Source: JBFLVU01 sp964589625
Lineage (GTDB): Bacteria; Acidobacteriota; UBA4820; DSQY01
Direction: 5' to 3'
Length of the DNA stretch: 64,000 bases
NCBI GenBank assembly: GCA_964589625.1
Contig: CAZPSH010000005.1
Coordinates: forward strand, 62,001 to 126,000
This document shows positions 51,909 through 60,470 of this stretch, piece by piece. Every line of letters starts with the position of its first letter. Positions within the stretch are counted from its first letter, which is position 1. The position numbers and the translations under genes were made by a program. The notes under the pieces were generated by a model. That model searched no databases and was not told the DNA's origin. It worked only from the letters and a program-made list of their open reading frames with translations.

Positions 51909-53990
51909 CTAACGGCCCTGTACGCGGGCTACGATCTCCTCCGCGATCTGCTTGGGCATGAACTCGTATCGCTCGAACTGCATGACGTAGTTGCCCCGGC
52001 CCTGGGTCAGGGACCTCAGAGCCGTGGCATACCCGAACATCTCGGCCAGCGGGACGATGGCGTTGATGACCTGGAGGTTGGTGCGGGCCTCCATGGCTTG
52101 AATCTTCCCGCGGCGGGAGTTGAGGTCCCCGATGACGTCCCCCATGTAGTTCTCGGGAACCGTAACCTCCACCTTCATGACCGGCTCCAGCAGGGCCGGG
52201 CCCGCCTTGGCGGCGGCCTCCTTGAAGGCCATGGAGGCGGCGATCTTGAAGGCCATCTCCGAACTGTCGACCTCGTGGAAGGAGCCGTCGTACAGGGTCA
52301 CCTTCACGTCTTTCACGGGGAAGCCCGCGAGGACGCCCATTTCGGTGGCTTCGGCTACGCCCTTTTCGACGGCCGGGATGAACTCCCTGGGGATCGTTCC
52401 GCCCGTGATGGCGTTCTCGAAGGCGAAGCCGTCGCCGGCTCCCAGGGGCTCGATGCGGATCTTCACGTGGCCGTACTGCCCGTGGCCCCCGGTCTGCTTG
52501 ATGTACCTGCCCTCCGCCTTGGCCTCGGCGGTGATGGTCTCCCGGTAGGCGACCTGGGGGCGCCCGACGGCGGCCTGGACCCCGAACTCCCGGGTGAGCC
52601 GGTCCACGATGATCTCCAGGTGAAGCTCGCCCATTCCGGAGATGAGGGTTTGCCCCGTGTCGGGATCCACCCGGAGCTTGAAGGTGGGGTCTTCCTTGGC
52701 GAGCTTGAGGAGCGCCCCCGAGAGCTTCTCCTGGTCGGCCTTGGTCTTGGGCTCGATGGCCACGGAGATGACGGGTTCCGGGAAGTCCATGGACTCCAGG
52801 ATGACGGGCTTGTCACGCCGGGCGAGCGTCTCCCCCGTGACCACGTCCTTGAGCCCGACGATGGCGGCGATGTCGCCCGCCCGGACCTCCTCGATCTCCT
52901 CGCGCTTGTTCGCGTGCATCCTCAGCAGGCGGCCCACCCGCTCCTGGCGCTTCTTGCCGACGTTCCATACGTACGACCCGGCCTCGAGGGACCCGGAATA
53001 GACGCGGACGAAAGCCAGCTGGCCCACGAAGGGGTCGGTCATGATCTTGAAAACCAGCGCGCAGAAGGGGTCCTCGTCGCTGTGGCGGCGCTCCTGGACT
53101 TCGCCCGAGGACGGGTCCAAACCCCGCACCGGAGGGATATCCAGGGGGGAGGGCAGGAAGTCCACCACGCCGTCGAGCAGGGGCTGGATGCCCTTGTTCT
53201 TGAAGGCGGAGCCGCAGAGCACGGGCGTGAAGTGCATGGCGATGGTGCCCTTGCGGAGGGCGGCGCGGATCTCGGCGTTGCCGATGGCCTTCCCGTCGAG
53301 ATACCGCTGAAGGAGGACGTCGTCCTCCTCGCAGGCCATCTCCACGAGTTTCTCGCGCCACGCGGCCGCCTGGGCCCGGAGGTGTTCGGGGATCTCCTCC
53401 ACCACGAACTGGGCGCCGAGGGTGTCGTCGAGCCACCGCACGGCCTTCATCTCGACAAGGTCCACGATGCCCTGGAAGGTGTCCTCCGCCCCCCAGGGAA
53501 GGTGGACGGGGACGGGACGGGCGTGAAGGCGCTCGTCCATCATCCGCAGGGCGCGCTCGAAGTCGGCTCCCTGCCGGTCCATCTTGTTCACGAAGGCGAT
53601 GCGCGGGACCTTGTACTTGTCGGCCTGGCGCCACACCGTCTCCGACTGCGGCTCCACCCCCGCCACCCCGCAGAATACGCCCACGGCCCCATCGAGCACG
53701 CGAAGGGAACGCTCGACCTCGGCCGTGAAATCCACGTGCCCGGGGGTGTCGATGATGTTGATGCGGCAGTCCCGCCAGAAGCAGGTCGTGGCGGCGGAGG
53801 TGATCGTGATGCCCCGCTCCTGCTCCTGGACCATCCAGTCCATGGTGGCCGTGCCCTCGTGGACCTCGCCCATCTTGTAGTTCACACCCGTGTAGAAGAG
53901 CACGCGCTCGGTCGTCGTGGTCTTCCCGGCATCGATGTGGGCCATGATGCCGATGTTTCTCTGTAGGGCGAGGTCGACCGTACGGGGCAT
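51909..53990 (-). CDS. fusA: Elongation factor G
   Basis: 693 residues. G1 AHIDAGKTTTTE near 17-28, G3 DTPGHVDF, G4 NKMD and the C-terminal domains IV and V. Drives translocation. The ATG at 53990 starts the conserved protein; the longer frame is antisense-style extension into rpsG. Confidence 0.98.
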   Translation of the reverse strand: MPRTVDLALQRNIGIMAHIDAGKTTTTERVLFYTGVNYKMGEVHEGTATMDWMVQEQERGITITSAATTCFWRDCRINIIDTPGHVDFTAEVERSLRVLDGAVGVFCGVAGVEPQSETVWRQADKYKVPRIAFVNKMDRQGADFERALRMMDERLHARPVPVHLPWGAEDTFQGIVDLVEMKAVRWLDDTLGAQFVVEEIPEHLRAQAAAWREKLVEMACEEDDVLLQRYLDGKAIGNAEIRAALRKGTIAMHFTPVLCGSAFKNKGIQPLLDGVVDFLPSPLDIPPVRGLDPSSGEVQERRHSDEDPFCALVFKIMTDPFVGQLAFVRVYSGSLEAGSYVWNVGKKRQERVGRLLRMHANKREEIEEVRAGDIAAIVGLKDVVTGETLARRDKPVILESMDFPEPVISVAIEPKTKADQEKLSGALLKLAKEDPTFKLRVDPDTGQTLISGMGELHLEIIVDRLTREFGVQAAVGRPQVAYRETITAEAKAEGRYIKQTGGHGQYGHVKIRIEPLGAGDGFAFENAITGGTIPREFIPAVEKGVAEATEMGVLAGFPVKDVKVTLYDGSFHEVDSSEMAFKIAASMAFKEAAAKAGPALLEPVMKVEVTVPENYMGDVIGDLNSRRGKIQAMEARTNLQVINAIVPLAEMFGYATALRSLTQGRGNYVMQFERYEFMPKQIAEEIVARVQGR

Positions 53991-54001
53991 TCCCGGATCC
54001 T

Positions 54002-54472
54002 TTACCAGCGGTAGTGGGCGAAGGCCTTGTTGGCCTCGGCCATCTTGTGCGTGTCCTCGCGCTTCTTGATGGAGGACCCGCGGTTGTTGTACGCGTCCAG
54101 GACCTCGCCGGCCAGGCACTCGGTCATGGTCTTCTCGCCTCGGGAGCGGGAGAACTCGATGAGCCAGCGGATGGCCAGGGAGAGGCGGCGCTCGGGGCGG
54201 ACCTCCACGGGCACCTGGTACGTGGCGCCGCCGACGCGGCGCGACTTGACCTCGAGCACGGGCTTTACGTTCTCGAGGGCCTTCTGGAAGACCTTGAGCG
54301 GATCTTCTCCGGTCTTCTCTTTCAGGATGTCCATGGCCCCATAAAAAATGGACTCGGCCACGGATTTCTTGCCCTGGTACATGATCTTGCTGATGAACTT
54401 GCTGACCAGGACAGACCCGTAGACTGAGTCCGGCGCGATCTCTCGCTTTCTGACAAAGGCTTTCCTCGGCAT
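54002..54472 (-). CDS. rpsG: 30S ribosomal protein S7
   Basis: 156 residues. Starts MPRKAFVRKREIAPDSVYGS and ends with the classic DTHKMAEANKAFAHYRW. Eleven bases before fusA. Confidence 0.98.
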   Translation of the reverse strand: MPRKAFVRKREIAPDSVYGSVLVSKFISKIMYQGKKSVAESIFYGAMDILKEKTGEDPLKVFQKALENVKPVLEVKSRRVGGATYQVPVEVRPERRLSLAIRWLIEFSRSRGEKTMTECLAGEVLDAYNNRGSSIKKREDTHKMAEANKAFAHYRW

Positions 54473-54542
54473 GACCTGCTGCTCCTTACCCTCTTTTTCA
54501 AAGAGCAACGGCCCCCCTGTGGGGCCCGGGCGGAAACCAGGA

Positions 54543-54917
54543 TCAGGACTTCGGCCGCTTCGCTCCGTACTTCGATCTGCCCTGACGGCGGGCGTCCACG
54601 CCCGTCGTGTCCAGCTTGCCGCGGATGATGTGGTAGCGCACGCCCGGAAGGTCCTTGACGCGCCCGCCGCGGATCAACACCACCGAGTGCTCCTGGAGGT
54701 TGTGCCCGATGCCGGGGATGTAGGTGGTGACCTCCATCCCGCTGGTGAGGCGAACGCGCGCCACTTTCCGGAGCGCGGAATTGGGCTTCTTGGGCGTGGT
54801 GGTGTACACGCGCGTGCACACGCCCCTCTTCTGCGGGTTGGAGCGGAGGGCGGGGCTCTTGGTCTTGTACTGGACCGCCTTCCGTCCCTTCCGCACGAGC
54901 TGATTGATGGTCGGCAC
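54543..54917 (-). CDS. rpsL: 30S ribosomal protein S12
   Basis: 124 residues. KKPNSALRK (streptomycin-sensitive Lys) and GGRVKDLPGVRYH with the Asp that RimO methylthiolates are present. Starts with GTG six bases after AGGAGG. First gene of the str-S10-spc-alpha run. Confidence 0.98.
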   Translation of the reverse strand: MPTINQLVRKGRKAVQYKTKSPALRSNPQKRGVCTRVYTTTPKKPNSALRKVARVRLTSGMEVTTYIPGIGHNLQEHSVVLIRGGRVKDLPGVRYHIIRGKLDTTGVDARRQGRSKYGAKRPKS

Positions 54918-54981
54918 TCCCTGCCTCCTTCCGTCGCCCTTGCGCGGAGACTTTCTCCCCGAGGGGGGAAAAAGCCGCATT

Positions 54982-55010
54982 ATCTTACACGGAGCCGGGC
55001 CGGGTGTCAA
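54982..55010 (-). promoter_or_regulatory. Promoter of the str (rpsL) operon
   Basis: On the minus strand TTGACA (55005-55010) and TAAGAT (54982-54987) with a 17-bp spacer. The predicted leader before the rpsL GTG is about 58 bases. It is the only near-consensus minus-strand promoter noticed upstream of the 20-kb translation cluster, though internal promoters are likely. Confidence 0.85.
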
Positions 55011-55132
55011 GACCTATGGGTCGGCAAATGAAGGAGATCGGACCCAACATCTTGGGGCGCTTCCTCGGAGTACCCCCACGGACACCCTGGCCCTTCGGCC
55101 CGCGTGCTATCCTTCTCGGAGGGAGGCCGCCC

Positions 55133-55585
55133 TTGGAGACGCGGGACTGGATGGACCGGGCCCTCTCCCTCGCCGAGGAGGCAGGCCGCGACGGAGACGT
55201 GCCCGTGGGCGCGGTGCTCGTCTGTCCGGACGGGTTCTGCTTCGAAGGGAGAAACCGGGGCGAATCCGAGTCCCCCCTGGCCCATGCAGAAATGGAGGTT
55301 CTCGCCGCCGCGCTGGCGGCAAGACACCGCAACGACCTGCGGGAGTCCATCCTCTACGTGACCCTCGAGCCCTGCCTCATGTGCCTCGGGGCCATGGTTC
55401 ACGCCCGAATCGGCGGCCTCGTCTACGCCGCCCCTGAGCCGCGCTTCGGGGGGGTGGCCCTCCTGCAGCATCTTTGGCGCCGGAACCGGTACCCCCACCG
55501 GTTTCCCATCTCCTCCGGCCTCCGAGGAACCCAGGCACGAGACCTTCTTCAGGGCTTCTTCGAGGCGAGGAGGAAATCCCGTTGA
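55133..55585 (+). CDS. tadA: tRNA adenosine(34) deaminase TadA-like
   Basis: 150 residues. Zinc deaminase motifs HAE (51-53, with catalytic Glu) and PCLMC (80-84, Cys81 and Cys84). The PCxxC spacing and GGVxLL end fit TadA, which makes inosine 34 in tRNA-Arg. TTG at 55133 was chosen because of GGGAGG six bases upstream. An ATG at 55151 is the alternative. Divergent from the str operon. Confidence 0.87.
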   Translation: METRDWMDRALSLAEEAGRDGDVPVGAVLVCPDGFCFEGRNRGESESPLAHAEMEVLAAALAARHRNDLRESILYVTLEPCLMCLGAMVHARIGGLVYAAPEPRFGGVALLQHLWRRNRYPHRFPISSGLRGTQARDLLQGFFEARRKSR

Positions 55586-55984
55586 GGCTCACCGCGTGTC
55601 GCGGCGTTCCTCCCCGGGGAAGGCCCCCTATCGCCGGCGAGTTGCCGGTGTCTCCATTCTTCCTGGCGATAAACGACGGGGAGGCGACCTCTGCGGTGGG
55701 GGCGCTTCCCTTTCAGGCCGGGGACAGCCTCCGTCCAGGCCGTTGCGAAGTCTCCTTCTGATCCATGACCGCCCCCTCTTGAGAATCGGCGTGGCTCCTT
55801 GCCGCGCAACCGCCTCGATCGGGCACCCCTGGCGGGCCTGCCCTCCCGGTGCGGGGGGAGGCGCATGGGCTCCGCGACCGACAGGGCCCTCACCGACACG
55901 CCTGCCGACGGGTTGAAAGGCCACGCCCGGGTGCCCGAAAATGGGGGGGATCAAGTGGAGCCATTACGGCGGAAGGAGGAAGGC
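55586..55984. other. Non-coding stretch between tadA and the repeat protein
   Basis: About 400 bases with no convincing gene on either strand. I searched it by eye for SRP RNA, RNase P, tmRNA and riboswitch signatures and saw none. A good ribosome site (AAGGAGG) at its right end belongs to the next gene. It marks the border between core and accessory sequence. Confidence 0.4.
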
Positions 55985-56926
55985 ATGGGGAGAGGGGCGA
56001 GGCATTGGGTTGTGGCGATTCTGGCGGCCGTGGCGCTGGGCGCTTCGACGATGGTCGTTGCGCAAGGCTGCGGCGAGGTGTGGGAGGCTGTTCTCCCGCC
56101 CGAGCATACTGAGGAACTCTACGCCGGAATTTGGGCGAAGAACCAGTTCGTTGTCGGGGGAAACGGAGTCATCTTGACCAGCCCGGACGGCCTGACGTGG
56201 ACCCAGGACGCCGTCGACACCTTTTGTCGGGTCACGGGCATTGCTTACGGAGCGGGACGATACGTGGCCGCCGTCGCCACGGATCGAGCGATCCTCATCA
56301 GCAGGGACGGCCACCGTTGGCGCAAGCACGTGGTGGAGGATGGCGGTTGGTTCAACGACGTGCTCTACGCCGAGGGCCTGTTTGTCGCCGTGGGACTCCA
56401 TGGGCATGTGTGGACAAGTCCGGACGGGTTGAGCTGGACCAAACATCACGCCGGCTACAAAAAAGGGTGGTTGACCAGTATCGCGTACGGTGGAGGACGC
56501 TTTGTCGCAGTGGGCCCCGGCGGGGTGTTCCTGACGAGCCCCGATGGCGTAAACTGGCATCGCAGGACGCCGAAACCCGGAATGATCATTCCGTACGGAC
56601 TTGGCCCTCGGATAGCGTATGGCCCAGCGGGATTCGTGGTGGTCGATCAGGAAACCATTTGGACTAGCCCGGATGGAAGGTCCTGGACTCGCCGGAATAC
56701 ATCGGAGTACTACAACCTCCAATCGGTAACCTACGCCGGGGGGGCGTATGTCGCCGTGGGAGAGAAGATTCTGACCAGTCCTGACGGTGTGACCTGGTCA
56801 CCCCAGAATGCTCCCGCCATAAGCATTCTCTATGGCGTGGTCACTTCTGGCAGCACGGTTCTCGCTTTCGGCAGCGGGTACGACGGGCTGCATGCCGCAA
56901 TCCTCCTGAGCCGTTGCGAACCCTGA
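55985..56926 (+). CDS. Secreted protein with six SPDG/W repeats (BNR/propeller-like)
   Basis: 313 residues. Signal peptide at 1-27 (hydrophobic 8-25, ending VVAQ). Six repeats of about 40 residues end in TSPDGxxWT-like motifs at 66, 106, 145, 185, 228 and 265, probably the blades of a six-bladed BNR-type propeller. Cys at 29, 81 and 311. ATG 55985 has AAGGAGG five bases upstream. Base composition looks less GC-rich than the core genes, which may reflect transfer. Function unknown; possibly surface or sugar binding. Confidence 0.75.
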   Translation: MGRGARHWVVAILAAVALGASTMVVAQGCGEVWEAVLPPEHTEELYAGIWAKNQFVVGGNGVILTSPDGLTWTQDAVDTFCRVTGIAYGAGRYVAAVATDRAILISRDGHRWRKHVVEDGGWFNDVLYAEGLFVAVGLHGHVWTSPDGLSWTKHHAGYKKGWLTSIAYGGGRFVAVGPGGVFLTSPDGVNWHRRTPKPGMIIPYGLGPRIAYGPAGFVVVDQETIWTSPDGRSWTRRNTSEYYNLQSVTYAGGAYVAVGEKILTSPDGVTWSPQNAPAISILYGVVTSGSTVLAFGSGYDGLHAAILLSRCEP

Positions 56927-57115
56927 CTCCACGCCCGCCTTCGGCGAGACGCAAGGGGTCCGCCTCAATCGTTGATCGATGAAAGATCAGTCCGCAGATG
57001 GAGGCCTCAACCCCTGCCTATTCGGGTCTAAAGCCCATTCTGGCGGATCGGGCGCCGGGGGGGCGGCGCTGATTCGAGGGGCGGGGTTGCCAATCGGGCC
57101 GATCTCCGCTGTTCC

Positions 57116-57144
57116 TTGACAGGAAAAGGGTTGAACGGTATCCT
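57116..57144 (+). promoter_or_regulatory. Promoter of tRNA-Ser
   Basis: TTGACA (57116-57121) and TATCCT (57139-57144) with a 17-bp spacer, ending nine bases before tRNA-Ser. Confidence 0.8.
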
Positions 57145-57153
57145 TCCCGGCGC

Positions 57154-57244
57154 GGAGAGATGGCCGAGTGGTCGAAGGCGGCGGTCTCGAAAACCGCTGT
57201 ACCCCAAAAGGGTACCCGGGGTTCGAATCCCCGTCTCTCCGCCA
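57154..57244 (+). tRNA. tRNA-Ser (anticodon CGA)
   Basis: An 88-nt type II tRNA with encoded CCA (57242-57244). Acceptor GGAGAGA/TCTCTCC is perfect, anticodon loop CTCGAAA, long variable arm (TACCCCAAAAGGGTA) and T-loop GGTTCGAATCC. Its 3' end is followed after 22 bases by an integrase remnant in convergent orientation, so it probably served as an attachment site. Confidence 0.97.
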
Positions 57245-57265
57245 AAACAAAGGACTTACGGGCGA

Positions 57266-57532
57266 TCATGGGGCACCGCCTTCGGAGGCGGAGGGGGCCA
57301 TGTTTACCGATTTTTTACCGGATCGGTCCAGGGCCGTGACGGCCTCTTCGAGGAATCCAGGGGCAAGGTGGGCATACCTCAAGAGGGAATCCCTCCGAAT
57401 CCCTCGGGGGAGGGAGTCTAGGGCTTCCCGCCCCGTCCGGTCCAGGGGCACCCGCCGGGAGCGTTTCCCCTTGGCCCGTGCCGCTCGGACCGTCACTTGC
57501 CAAAAAACTCCTCCGGCGGCTTCGAACGAAGC
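57266..57532 (-). pseudogene. Decayed tyrosine recombinase (phage-type integrase)
   Basis: The minus-strand frame holds two integrase pieces: VTVRAARAKGKRSRRVPLDR, the strand before the catalytic core, and LLRYAHLAPGFLEEAV, the C-terminal part with the nucleophilic Tyr. The region between, which should carry the HxxR box, is missing, so this is an internal deletion. The stop lies 22 bases from the end of tRNA-Ser, the normal position of an integrase next to its att site. The element is no longer mobile by itself. Confidence 0.7.
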
Positions 57533-57566
57533 GACGATGGAGGAGAAGGGCGACTGACGGGAGGGG

Positions 57567-57700
57567 ATGCTCGGCCGCATCCGCGCGCTGATCCACGACG
57601 CGGACCCCGAGGCGGTGGAGGAGGCGAAGTGGAAGAAGCCCTCCAACCCCACCGGCGTTCCGGTGTGGTCGCACGACGGCATCATCTGCACGGGCGATGG
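57567..57700 (+). pseudogene. DUF1801 domain fragment
   Basis: About 45 residues (IRALIHDADPEAVEEAKWKKPS, then GVPVWSHDGIICTG) closely match the start of DUF1801/YdhG-like proteins. An in-frame TGA lies just upstream of the ATG (57555), and the match ends at about 57700, where tandem repeats begin. Both ends are missing, so it is a gene remnant. Confidence 0.65.
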
Positions 57701-57733
57701 GAAAAGAAGGGCCTCGAACACGGTGAGGTTTCC

Positions 57734-57781
57734 TACTCACCTACTCACCTACTCACTTACTCACCTACTCACCTACTCACT
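57734..57781. repeat. Tandem repeat, six copies of TACTCACC/T
   Basis: Six perfect-length 8-bp units: two blocks of TACTCACC, TACTCACC, TACTCACT, giving a 24-bp higher-order period. On the minus strand the stop codon of the 897-residue gene (57777-57779) lies in the first unit, and further in-frame stops occur in the array. Such repeats can change length by slippage. Confidence 0.95.
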
Positions 57782-60470
57782 TCGTAACTTGCCCTACCGC
57801 CTTGAGCTGAAGCACCAAGGGCTCTGGAGCCTTTTCCCCGGTGAGCGTCACCGTCGCCGTGGCGGTCTGTCCCTTTTCGTTTCGGGCGCCCAGCACCACG
57901 GTCCCCTCCCCCAGTCCGGCCATTCGGAAGTGTCCCTGCGCATCGGTGGCCGTGGTGTTCTGAGGGTTGGCGCCCACGCCTTGATAACCGAGGGTTAAAA
58001 GAACTTCCGGCGCCCCGGCGCCCTGGGGATCCAGCACCTGTCCCGTGAGTTCCATGCCCTTGAAACTCCAGGTGGGTGGAGTCTGGGGGGACGGCGGGAT
58101 CGTGACGAGCATCTTGTAATCCATGTCATTGAAATGGAGTGTGGCCTGGTTCAAGCCAGGGGAAACGCCCTCGATGGTCACCAGCCCGGTGGCATCGGCG
58201 GTTCCTAGGTGGGGGATGGAGGGCAGGCCGAGGATCACCCTGCCCCATTCGGAGTTGACCGACACCACGCCCGACTCGAACACCGCGTCGCTCTGGCCCA
58301 TCAGACCCACCTCGGCGGCCGCGGCGGGACGTCCTTCCACTTGCACGAAGGCGGTTACCGTCACGCCGCCCACGGGAACGATCACCTCGGCTTCCTGCCC
58401 CGGAGCCAGGTCCACCGGCTGGTCCGCTTCGGGCTTGAGTTTGAGGGGCGGGTAGGCCTGAAGGCGGTAGACGCCTGGAGCCAAATCGTCGAAGACGAAC
58501 GAGCCGTCCTCTTCGGTGAAGGCCGTGGGAGGTCCGAAGTCGAAGGCCTGGGTGGCCAGGGTGATTCGCCAGGACGACGCGCTGTTTCCGTCCGTCTGCA
58601 CCACGCGCCCGCGGAGGGAACAGGCTTTTTCCAGAAGAACATTGCCCAGATCCACGTCCTGTTCATCCACGGTGACGGGGCCGAGGGTCTTCTTCCAAAT
58701 GCCGTCGGAAGCCACCAGCCGGTATCGTCCCGCCGCCGCGCCGCGGATGACGAAGGCACCCTCCCCATCCACCGAGCCCTCCAGGCTCCTCGCGTTGAGT
58801 TCCGTGCTCACTTCCCTGAAGTTCAAGAACCGCTCCAGCTTCACGGTAGGGGTCGCTGACAGGGCCTCGTTCCCTGGCAGGATGAGGACGCCCTTGACTG
58901 CGGGATGTCCCGACAAGAGCAGCTCCCCCAGGTCGTGGGGCTCCGCGGCCGTGATGGAGACGGTGATGGGAGGAGTTACCCCACCCTTGCCGTACGCCCG
59001 TACCGTGTAGATTCCCGGGTCCAATCCTCCCTCGGAGAAGGCGCCCTCCTGATCCACCTTGGCGTCGAAGGAGACGCCCCGCGAACTGGAGGATCCCTGG
59101 ACCAGAAAGGTCACCTTGGCACCGTGGACCGGCTGGCGCGTCTCCTCGTCAAGCACCCGCCCGCTCACCGTGGCCCCGCGGTCCAGAATGATTCGCAGGG
59201 ACCGGTTGTCCTCCGCTGGGAGACCGCTCCGCTCCCAATCCAGATACCCATCCGCACCCGCTTCGAGTGTGTAGGGTGCGCGGGACGGGGCCAGCGGCGG
59301 CAGCTCGAAGGACCCATCCTTAGCCGTTTCGCAAAATCCGTCCGTGCTGCTTCCCATGCCCACCAGCGCCCCGGCAACACCTTTACCTTCCGCATCCGTG
59401 ACGAGGCCGGCGAGCACAACACCGGCTTCGAGCATGACCTCCAGGCGCCCGCCAATGGGAGGTTCCTTCAATTCCACAAGAGATGGCACGCGCCCCTCCG
59501 CCGTCAGCGTCACCTTGCAGGGATAGGCGCCAGGGCTAATGGCGCCCGCGCCGCCGGCCCACTGCGCCTCGCGTTTAAACACCAGGACCGGAATGCTCGA
59601 AGAGCTGAAGGCATATTCCGCCTTCACATTGTTGACCGGGCCTTTGGTGGCGGCGTCCCGCACGGCCACATGGAGGACCGGCGCCGCCTTGAGAACCACC
59701 ACGCGAAGGGCGTCGAGGGAAGGGATCTCCTCCAACGAGCACCCCGGAGCGAGGAGACCGCCCGCCATGTGCTCGGAGCCGGCGGGAAGGGGCACCCGGC
59801 CCGTCTCGTCCCCCGAGACCTGTTTCTGGATCGCCTTGATGTTTCTCATCAGTGCCAACGGGTCCGACATGGCCTGGAGGGGAAAGGCCTTCAGCTCGGC
59901 ACCCGCCAGGTCCCGTCCGTAGGCGTCCCTGGCGTGAAGGACCCGGTCCGGATCTCGCACGAGGGTCAGGCTGGCCTGGCTCGTGGAGGGCGCGAGCGTG
60001 GTCACCATGGGAAGGTAGCCCTCCTCCGCGACCCACACCACCGTTGCCCTGTCGGGCTCCACGCGGATCAGCGCACGCCCGTCTTTGCCGGTACTCACGC
60101 GGCCGATGGGTTCGGGCAGGTTCGGAAGGCCCTCGGGCTTCCACTCCAGGAGCACACCCGAGGCGGGCTTGCCCTCCGGGTCCAGTAAGCTGATCGTGAC
60201 CGCCTGGCCCTCGGGAAGTTCTTTGGGTCGGAGCTGGCCCGCCTTCACGAGCACGATGGCCCGCCCCTCCTGCCAGAGGACCGTGTCCACCAAAGAGGCG
60301 GGGCGATCCAAGACCTGGTCGATCCTCGTCGGCGGGTCTCCGGGATTGAGCCCGCACTGCCAGAGCGGCGGGCGCACCTCCTGAGCGAAGGTGAGAAACA
60401 CCGACAAGCCTGCGAACACCATGAGCGCCACGATGAAGGGCAAGACGACGAGCGCCCGCTTAGGGATCAT
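57777..60470 (-). CDS. Large secreted protein with carboxypeptidase-regulatory-like repeats
   Basis: 897 residues with an N-terminal signal or anchor (about 6-28) and many beta-sandwich repeats of the carboxypeptidase-regulatory/DUF4198-like type, each with patterns such as VSGRVLDEETRQPVHGAKV, ARDAYGRDLAGAEL and LTGQVLDPQGAGAPEVLL and a following DGSFxxxxLAPGxY. Such stalks occur in surface and adhesive proteins. The ATG overlaps the stop of the propeller-like gene (ATGA, 60467-60470). Last gene of the operon driven by the poly-G promoter. Confidence 0.8.
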   Translation of the reverse strand: MIPKRALVVLPFIVALMVFAGLSVFLTFAQEVRPPLWQCGLNPGDPPTRIDQVLDRPASLVDTVLWQEGRAIVLVKAGQLRPKELPEGQAVTISLLDPEGKPASGVLLEWKPEGLPNLPEPIGRVSTGKDGRALIRVEPDRATVVWVAEEGYLPMVTTLAPSTSQASLTLVRDPDRVLHARDAYGRDLAGAELKAFPLQAMSDPLALMRNIKAIQKQVSGDETGRVPLPAGSEHMAGGLLAPGCSLEEIPSLDALRVVVLKAAPVLHVAVRDAATKGPVNNVKAEYAFSSSSIPVLVFKREAQWAGGAGAISPGAYPCKVTLTAEGRVPSLVELKEPPIGGRLEVMLEAGVVLAGLVTDAEGKGVAGALVGMGSSTDGFCETAKDGSFELPPLAPSRAPYTLEAGADGYLDWERSGLPAEDNRSLRIILDRGATVSGRVLDEETRQPVHGAKVTFLVQGSSSSRGVSFDAKVDQEGAFSEGGLDPGIYTVRAYGKGGVTPPITVSITAAEPHDLGELLLSGHPAVKGVLILPGNEALSATPTVKLERFLNFREVSTELNARSLEGSVDGEGAFVIRGAAAGRYRLVASDGIWKKTLGPVTVDEQDVDLGNVLLEKACSLRGRVVQTDGNSASSWRITLATQAFDFGPPTAFTEEDGSFVFDDLAPGVYRLQAYPPLKLKPEADQPVDLAPGQEAEVIVPVGGVTVTAFVQVEGRPAAAAEVGLMGQSDAVFESGVVSVNSEWGRVILGLPSIPHLGTADATGLVTIEGVSPGLNQATLHFNDMDYKMLVTIPPSPQTPPTWSFKGMELTGQVLDPQGAGAPEVLLTLGYQGVGANPQNTTATDAQGHFRMAGLGEGTVVLGARNEKGQTATATVTLTGEKAPEPLVLQLKAVGQVTK

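Noticed and set aside
56987..57269. Minus-strand frames across tRNA-Ser
   Set aside because: They contain the reverse complement of the tRNA, a common source of false protein calls.
57734..57781. CRISPR array
   Set aside because: Units are only 8 bp with no spacers; it is a simple tandem repeat.
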